Assembly (NCBI GenBank): GCA_018712125.1
Contig: DVHM01000074.1
Location: forward strand, 1 to 11,075
Source of the DNA: Pullilachnospira_A gallistercoris
Lineage (GTDB): Bacteria > Bacillota > Clostridia > Lachnospirales > Lachnospiraceae
Length of the DNA: 11,075 nucleotides
Direction of reading: 5' to 3'
Shown here: in pieces, positions 7,078-11,075 of the stretch
Layout: each line of letters starts with the position of its first letter
Numbering within the stretch: the first letter of the stretch is position 1
Position numbers and translations under genes: made by a program
Notes under the pieces: model-generated
Database searches by the model: none
The model's input: the letters and a program-made list of their open reading frames with translations, nothing else
What the model was told of the DNA's origin: nothing

Positions 7078-7725
7078 TTACTTCGTTCCGAAAATCCGAT
7101 CGCCGGCGTCGCCGAGACCGGGGCAGATGTAGGCCTGGCCGTTTAATTCCCGATCCATGTGGCCGATGTAAATCTGGATATCGGGATGGTCTTTTCGCAG
7201 GCGCTTCAGTCCTTCCGGCGCGGCGATGATGCACATGAATTTGATTTTTTTGCCGCCGTGCTGTTTGATGAAGGTCACGGCTTCGGAAGCGGAGCCGCCG
7301 GTGGCCAGCATGGGATCCACCACAAGGATGGTCCGCTGATCGATGGGCTCCGGCAGTTTACAGTAGTACTCGTGGGGCTCGTGGGTAACCGGATCCCGGT
7401 AGAGGCCGATGTGTCCGACTTTGGCGGAGGGAACCAGCTGCAGAATACCGCCAACCATGCCGAGTCCCGCCCGCAGGATCGGAACCACAGCCATCTTTTT
7501 GCCGGCGATCATCGGCGCCTCACAGGTCTCGATGGGCGTCTCCACGGTAACATTTTCCGTGGGGAGATCCCGCAGCGCCTCAAAGCCCATGAGCATGGCG
7601 ATCTCCTCCACAAGCGTGCGGAATTCGTTGGTGCCGGTGTTCTTGTCGCGCAGCATGGATATTTTGTGCTGGATCAGGGGATGATCCATGATTTTTACGT
7701 TTTCCAGGTTTTCCATATGTTCCAT
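7078..7725 (-). CDS. upp: Uracil phosphoribosyltransferase
   Basis: A 215-residue cytosolic enzyme of pyrimidine salvage: uracil + PRPP gives UMP + diphosphate. The PRPP-binding loop VVDPMLATGGSA (135-146), AVVPILRAGLGM (79-90) and the uracil-binding C-terminus YICPGLGDAGDR (199-210) are all intact, and the length is standard. The ATG at 7725 is preceded by GGAGAGGG with a 6-base gap, a strong ribosome site, which favours it over the in-frame Met4. It is the first gene of a minus-strand unit with the shikimate-kinase-like gene and has its own near-consensus promoter. Confidence 0.97.
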   Translation of the reverse strand: MEHMENLENVKIMDHPLIQHKISMLRDKNTGTNEFRTLVEEIAMLMGFEALRDLPTENVTVETPIETCEAPMIAGKKMAVVPILRAGLGMVGGILQLVPSAKVGHIGLYRDPVTHEPHEYYCKLPEPIDQRTILVVDPMLATGGSASEAVTFIKQHGGKKIKFMCIIAAPEGLKRLRKDHPDIQIYIGHMDRELNGQAYICPGLGDAGDRIFGTK

Positions 7726-7790
7726 AGTTTACCCTCTCCTGTCTTTTGTTTTCCAATGTTTTTTTCAGGCCGATCGCGATATCTTTTTAA

Positions 7791-7819
7791 ATTGTAGGGG
7801 ATTCTTCGGCGGAAGTCAA
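7791..7819 (-). promoter_or_regulatory. Sigma-A-type promoter of upp
   Basis: On the minus strand TTGACT (plus 7814-7819) and TACAAT (plus 7791-7796) are spaced by 17 bp, each matching 5 of 6 consensus bases. The start site would be near 7784, leaving a leader of about 58 bases. The leader holds only an 8-bp ATCGCGAT palindrome (7773-7780); no PyrR-type attenuator is recognisable. Confidence 0.65.
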
Positions 7820-7824
7820 CCGGG

Positions 7825-7853
7825 TTGTTGCGCCTGAAAATTCGTGGTAAACT
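7825..7853 (+). promoter_or_regulatory. Possible extended -10 promoter of the yedK-ogt unit
   Basis: TTGTTG at 7825-7830 and TAAACT at 7848-7853 are spaced by 17 bp, with TGG directly before the -10. The -35 is weak (3 of 6). The -35 boxes of this promoter and of upp lie back to back, only 5 bp apart. No convincing LexA box is present. Confidence 0.35.
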
Positions 7854-7933
7854 GAGGGGAGAACAGCGTCGGATTCGGGCGAACGACCCTGCCTTTGTAC
7901 ATCGACGCTGGCGGTTACAGGAGAGAGACGAAC

Positions 7934-8512
7934 ATGTGCGGACGTTATTATATTGATGATACGACGGCCAGAGAGGTAGAAAAAGCGGTAGGCAGACTGG
8001 ATGGAAAACTGGACATGACCTGCGGGGATGTGCTGCCCTCCCGGGGGGCTGCGGTGCTTCGCGGTCAGAGGGGACGGCTGACAGCGGATGTGATGACCTG
8101 GGGCTTTCCGGGGATCGACAAGGGAAAACTGCTGATCAACGCCCGGGCGGAGAGTGCTCTGGAAAAGAAAACATTCCGGGAGAGTATGCTTCACAGACGC
8201 TGTATTATCCCGGCCCGGGGATTTTATGAGTGGGACAGGAGCCGGACGAAATTTTCGTACGAGCGAAAGGATGTTCCGGTGCTGTTCATGGCGGGATGTT
8301 ATGATCTGTACGAGGATGAGGAGCGGTTTGTGATTCTGACGACGGAGGCAAATCCTTCGGTTTCTCCGGTGCACGAGCGGATGCCGCTGATTCTGGAACC
8401 CCGGGAACTGCGAAACTGGGTGTTGGACGACGGAGCAGTCGAACCGCTTTTGCAGAAGACACCGGTACTTCTGGATGCCTTTACAGAGTATGAACAGATG
8501 AGTCTGTTTTAA
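7934..8512 (+). CDS. yedK: SOS response-associated peptidase (HMCES/YedK-type abasic-site protein)
   Basis: The start at 7934 places the invariant Cys at position 2 (MCGRYY), as required because the initiator Met is removed and Cys2 forms the thiazolidine crosslink; AGGAG lies 10 bp upstream. The protein has 192 residues. The SRAP active-site residues are all present: Cys2, Asn69 in INARAES, Glu99 in ARGFYEW and His147 in HERMP. Members bind single-stranded DNA and covalently trap abasic sites, shielding them from strand breakage; they also release themselves autoproteolytically. The gene is followed 42 bp later by a DNA alkyltransferase on the same strand with no terminator between, so the two probably form a repair operon. 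Confidence 0.94.
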   Translation: MCGRYYIDDTTAREVEKAVGRLDGKLDMTCGDVLPSRGAAVLRGQRGRLTADVMTWGFPGIDKGKLLINARAESALEKKTFRESMLHRRCIIPARGFYEWDRSRTKFSYERKDVPVLFMAGCYDLYEDEERFVILTTEANPSVSPVHERMPLILEPRELRNWVLDDGAVEPLLQKTPVLLDAFTEYEQMSLF

Positions 8513-8554
8513 GGCTAAATAAAATCATGAGAATGAGTCAGGAGAGGATTTGCC

Positions 8555-9184
8555 ATGCGATATCTAAGAGAATGGGATTCCCCGTTGGGGAAGATCCGGC
8601 TGGCCAGCGACGGGGAACATCTGACCGGGCTGTGGTTCGCGGGACAGAAGTATGACTATCGGTTGCAGCCGGAGGATGTGGTTTTGCCGGGGGAGCCGGG
8701 CGCAGATTGGACTGGAGGTAAAGGGATAGATGAATGTGCTGATGAGAGGGCGGACATGGATCGGAATGGGGAACTGGACGCGGCACAGATAGCGGATAAC
8801 GGTGTAGAGGGAGCGTCTTACATCTTTGAGCGCGCGCAGGAGTGGCTGGAACGCTATTTTTCTGGGGAAAAGCCGTCTCCCGAAGAATTACCGCTGCGCC
8901 CGGAGGGCACCGATTTTCAGCAGATGGTGTGGAGGGAGCTTTTGCATATTCCTTACGGACAGGTTACTACCTACGGTTCTCTGGCAAAGGCAGTTGCCAG
9001 AAAGATGGGAAGAGAGACCATGTCCGCCCAGGCGGTGGGACAAGCTGTGGGGCACAATCCGATTTCCATTATCATTCCCTGTCACAGAGTAGTAGGGGCC
9101 AACGGCAGCCTGACCGGATACGCGGGCGGACTGGACAGGAAAATCCGGTTGCTGGAGCTGGAGAAGCCAGAGAACGCGAAGTAA
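8555..9184 (+). CDS. ogt: Methylated-DNA--protein-cysteine S-methyltransferase
   Basis: A 209-residue O6-alkylguanine-DNA alkyltransferase, a suicide repair protein that takes the alkyl group onto a cysteine. The diagnostic IIIPCHRVVG carries the acceptor Cys176, preceded by the AQAVGQAVGHNP helix-hinge and the YGQVTTYGSLA winged-helix segment (134-144), and followed by GSLTGYAGGLDRK. The arginine-finger position of human MGMT reads Gln159, which I recall as common in Firmicutes. The N-terminal ribonuclease-like domain (DSPLGKIRLASDGEHLTGLWF) is split from the rest by an acidic insert at about 46-88, making the protein some 35-40 residues longer than usual. AGGAGAGG 7 bp before the ATG fixes the start. 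Confidence 0.94.
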   Translation: MRYLREWDSPLGKIRLASDGEHLTGLWFAGQKYDYRLQPEDVVLPGEPGADWTGGKGIDECADERADMDRNGELDAAQIADNGVEGASYIFERAQEWLERYFSGEKPSPEELPLRPEGTDFQQMVWRELLHIPYGQVTTYGSLAKAVARKMGRETMSAQAVGQAVGHNPISIIIPCHRVVGANGSLTGYAGGLDRKIRLLELEKPENAK

Positions 9185-9202
9185 GAGAGGGCAGATGCGG
9201 TC

Positions 9203-9231
9203 TTGCCTTTTCCGAGGCGCTCCCTTATAAT
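9203..9231 (+). promoter_or_regulatory. Sigma-A-type promoter of guaA
   Basis: TTGCCT at 9203-9208 and a perfect TATAAT at 9226-9231 are spaced by 17 bp. The start site would be near 9238, giving a leader of about 37 bases, too short for a purine riboswitch. Confidence 0.65.
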
Positions 9232-9274
9232 GAAGAAAGCAAAAAGCGACAGAGACAGAAAACGGAGGATAAAT

Positions 9275-10819
9275 ATGGAACGAGAGAAGGTCATCGTCAT
9301 CGATTTTGGCGGACAGTACAACCAGCTTGTGGCCCGGCGTGTCCGGGAATGCAACGTGTACTGCGAGATTTATTCCTACAAGACCGACCTGGAAAAGATC
9401 AAGGAGATGAACCCTAAGGGCATTATTTTAACCGGCGGCCCCAACAGTTGCTACGAGGAAGGGGCGGCTACCTGCAGCCCCAAGCTCTTTGAACTGGGCA
9501 TCCCGGTGCTGGGCCTCTGCTATGGCGCGCAGCTGATGATGCACGTGCTGGGCGGAAAGGTGGAGAAGGCTCCAGTGCGGGAGTACGGAAAAACGGATGT
9601 GACGGTGGACACCTCATCGCCGCTGTTTACGGATGTCTCGGAGCACACGGTATGCTGGATGAGCCATTTTGATTATATTTCCCGTCCGGCGGACGGTTTC
9701 CGCGTCTGCGCGCACACGGCGGACTGCCCGGTGGCGGCTGCGGAAAATGTGGAGAAAAACCTTTACGCGATCCAGTTCCATCCCGAGGTGCTGCACACGG
9801 TGGAGGGGACGAAGATGCTCCACAATTTTGTGCGGGGGATCTGCGGCTGCGCGGGAACCTGGAGAATGGATTCCTTTGTGGAGCAGTCCATTCAGTCCAT
9901 TCGTGAGGAAGTGGGCGATGGAAAAGTGCTCTGCGCCCTGTCCGGCGGCGTGGATTCCTCGGTGGCAGCAGTGCTCCTGTCAAAGGCCATCGGCAAACAG
10001 CTGACCTGCGTTTTCGTGGATCACGGCCTGCTGCGCAAGAATGAGGGCGACGAGGTGGAGGCGGTCTTCGGACCGGAAGGCCCCTACGATCTGAACTTTA
10101 TCCGTGTCAACGCGCAGGAACGCTATTATAGCAAGCTGGCGGGCGTGACCGAGCCGGAGGAGAAGCGGAAGATCATCGGCGAGGAGTTTATCCGCGTCTT
10201 TGAGGAGGAAGCAAAGAAAATCGGAAAGGTGGACTTTCTGGTGCAGGGAACCATTTACCCGGATGTGGTGGAGAGCGGTCTCGGCGGAGAGTCCGCGGTC
10301 ATCAAATCCCATCACAATGTGGGCGGCCTCCCGGAGCACGTGGATTTCAAGGAGATCATCGAGCCGCTGCGGGATCTGTTCAAGGATGAGGTGCGAAAAG
10401 TCGGCCTGGAGCTGGGGATTCCCGAGTATCTGGTGTTCCGTCAGCCCTTCCCGGGACCGGGACTCGGCATTCGCATCATCGGCGAGGTGACGGCTGAGAA
10501 GGTGCGCATCGTGCAGGACGCGGACGCCATCTACCGCGAGGAGATTGCCAATGCCGGACTGGATCGGAGCATCGGCCAGTATTTTGCCGCGCTGACCAAC
10601 ATGCGCTCGGTAGGCGTTATGGGCGACGAGCGGACCTACGACTACGCTGTGGCGCTGCGGGCAGTCAACACCATCGATTTCATGACCGCCGAGGCGGCGG
10701 AGATACCCTTTGAGGTGCTGCAGAAGGTCATGAGCCGGATCATCAACGAGGTCAAGGGAGTCAACCGCGTGATGTACGATCTGACCAGTAAGCCGCCCGG
10801 AACGATAGAGTTCGAGTGA
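9275..10819 (+). CDS. guaA: GMP synthase (glutamine-hydrolysing)
   Basis: The start at 9275 has GGAGG with a 6-bp gap and gives 514 residues, the normal GuaA length; the longer frame from 9203 lacks a ribosome site. The class I glutamine amidotransferase domain comes first, with the nucleophile Cys82 in GLCYGAQ and His169/Glu171 in FHPEV. The ATP-pyrophosphatase domain follows with the P-loop SGGVDSS (223-229). The C-terminal dimerisation domain ends in RSVGVMGDERTYDY, RIINEVKGVNRVMYDLTSKPPGTIEFE. It converts XMP, glutamine and ATP to GMP in the cytosol, the last step of guanine nucleotide synthesis. The end of guaA is a known insertion target for genomic islands, which matters for the sequence that follows. 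Confidence 0.98.
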   Translation: MEREKVIVIDFGGQYNQLVARRVRECNVYCEIYSYKTDLEKIKEMNPKGIILTGGPNSCYEEGAATCSPKLFELGIPVLGLCYGAQLMMHVLGGKVEKAPVREYGKTDVTVDTSSPLFTDVSEHTVCWMSHFDYISRPADGFRVCAHTADCPVAAAENVEKNLYAIQFHPEVLHTVEGTKMLHNFVRGICGCAGTWRMDSFVEQSIQSIREEVGDGKVLCALSGGVDSSVAAVLLSKAIGKQLTCVFVDHGLLRKNEGDEVEAVFGPEGPYDLNFIRVNAQERYYSKLAGVTEPEEKRKIIGEEFIRVFEEEAKKIGKVDFLVQGTIYPDVVESGLGGESAVIKSHHNVGGLPEHVDFKEIIEPLRDLFKDEVRKVGLELGIPEYLVFRQPFPGPGLGIRIIGEVTAEKVRIVQDADAIYREEIANAGLDRSIGQYFAALTNMRSVGVMGDERTYDYAVALRAVNTIDFMTAEAAEIPFEVLQKVMSRIINEVKGVNRVMYDLTSKPPGTIEFE

Positions 10820-10834
10820 TGAAATGAGTTGTGA

Positions 10835-10858
10835 GAATCCAGTGTTTATACGGGTTTC
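10835..10858. other. Possible recombination core site after guaA
   Basis: GAATCC (10835-10840) and GGTTTC (10853-10858) form an imperfect inverted repeat (5 of 6 pairs) around a 12-bp spacer, 15 bp after the guaA stop codon. Short inverted arms round a small spacer are the layout of tyrosine-recombinase core sites, and the position suits an attL or attR at the guaA 3' end. The second copy would lie outside the window, so this is a suggestion only. Confidence 0.25.
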
Positions 10859-10877
10859 AAGCAAATTTGTTTAAGTG

Positions 10878-10910
10878 TTGGCAACGATTTGGCAACATTT
10901 TGGGTATCAC
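10878..10910 (+). repeat. Direct repeats of TTGGCAAC on an 11-bp period
   Basis: TTGGCAACGAT (10878-10888), TTGGCAACATT (10889-10899) and the degenerate TTGGGTATCAC (10900-10910) follow each other without gaps, so the conserved TTGG recurs once per helical turn. A weaker start, TTGTTTAAGTG, precedes them at 10867. Such phased direct repeats near a gene end are typical of arm-type binding sites of tyrosine integrases. The surrounding 256 bp (10820-11075) contain no credible gene and are AT-rich compared with guaA. Confidence 0.65.
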
Positions 10911-10916
10911 TCACTG

Positions 10917-10942
10917 AATAACAGAATACTTCAATAACAGAA
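10917..10942 (+). repeat. Pair of AATAACAGAA direct repeats
   Basis: AATAACAGAA occurs at 10917-10926 and again, identically, at 10933-10942, with a 16-bp period. It lies between the TTGGCAAC repeats and the terminator-like hairpin. Its role is unknown; it may be a further protein-binding site of a mobile element. Confidence 0.55.
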
Positions 10943-10990
10943 AACCTTACTGATTTTCAGAAATGAAGCTGAAAGTCGGTAAGGTTTTTT
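10941..10990 (+). terminator. Strong rho-independent terminator-like hairpin, 20-bp stem
   Basis: The arm 10941-10960 pairs along its full length with 10969-10988 (20 pairs, two of them G-U) around an 8-base loop, and the right arm runs into six T residues (10985-10990). It is 120 bp downstream of guaA. It could end guaA transcription or insulate the sequence beyond; on the minus strand the stem also ends in a short T tract, so it may act both ways. Confidence 0.75.
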
Positions 10991-11075
10991 GCGTGAATAA
11001 AGAACTGATGGCGGTAGGAATAGTGTGCGTTTTAAGGTTGAAAATCAATTAGTTTCGTCTTTTAAAGCCTGTGTA

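Noticed and set aside
7929..7941. CGAAC half-site at the yedK start as a LexA box
   Set aside because: The second half (expected GTTCG after four bases) reads GCGGA, so the dyad is absent, and the position overlaps the start codon.
9188..9216. Terminator after the alkyltransferase (GGCA...TGCC followed by T residues)
   Set aside because: Only about four consecutive pairs form, and the same bases are better explained as the -35 region of the guaA promoter.
9232..9274. Purine riboswitch upstream of guaA
   Set aside because: The predicted leader is only about 37 bases, too short for a purine aptamer with an expression platform, and no three-way-junction pattern is seen.
10878..10910. CRISPR array
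   Set aside because: The repeat unit is 11 bp with no spacers of usual length and only two exact copies.
10964..11056. Small plus-strand ORF of about 29 codons after guaA
   Set aside because: It begins inside the terminator loop, has no ribosome site and no recognisable features.

Overview
The window reads as a chromosomal segment of a moderately GC-rich member of the Clostridia (Firmicutes), most likely a gut Lachnospiraceae-type organism. The basis is strong purine-rich Shine-Dalgarno sites, TTGnnn-17-TATAAT promoters, an LtaS-type lipoteichoic acid synthase homologue and a typical Firmicutes GuaA. Species cannot be named from sequence alone. Most genes look like vertically inherited housekeeping or accessory genes. 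The two edges (about 1-560 and 10820-11075) are visibly AT-richer than the interior and look acquired.

Layout. (1) 1-534 +: the C-terminal part of an RloB-like protein, a family linked to RloA/AbiL-type defence ATPases, cut by the window edge. (2) 565-3775 +: an ArsB/NhaD/SLC13-type ion permease with a near-consensus promoter that sits almost on its start codon, followed by a membrane-bound LTA-synthase-family sulfatase-fold enzyme. (3) 3851-5274 -: an AEC-family permease whose start overlaps, by ATGA, the stop of a small PAS + Fis-type HTH regulator; the two form a coupled sensor/transporter operon. (4) 5449-6324 +: an SGNH (GDSL-like) hydrolase with two N-terminal membrane helices, divergent from the regulator and followed by a clear rho-independent terminator. 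The intergenic gap holds a promoter and a 16-bp near-perfect palindrome. (5) 6501-7725 -: upp (uracil salvage), then a shikimate-kinase-family protein that lacks some hallmark substrate residues. (6) 7934-9184 +: an HMCES/YedK-type abasic-site protein and an O6-alkylguanine-DNA alkyltransferase, apparently a two-gene DNA-damage operon, divergent from upp with back-to-back promoters. (7) 9275-10819 +: guaA (GMP synthase) with its own promoter. (8) 10820-11075: no gene; an AT-rich stretch holding TTGGCAAC-type direct repeats on an 11-bp period, a second pair of direct repeats and a 20-bp-stem terminator-like hairpin. This resembles the end of an element integrated at the 3' end of guaA.

Functional picture: purine (guaA) and pyrimidine (upp) salvage or synthesis, base-damage repair, cell-envelope polymer synthesis and small-anion transport. 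No complete novel multi-gene system is visible. The points most worth a second look are the probable integration junction behind guaA, the atypical shikimate-kinase-like protein paired with upp, the PAS-Fis regulator with its candidate operator, and the truncated RloB defence gene at the left edge.
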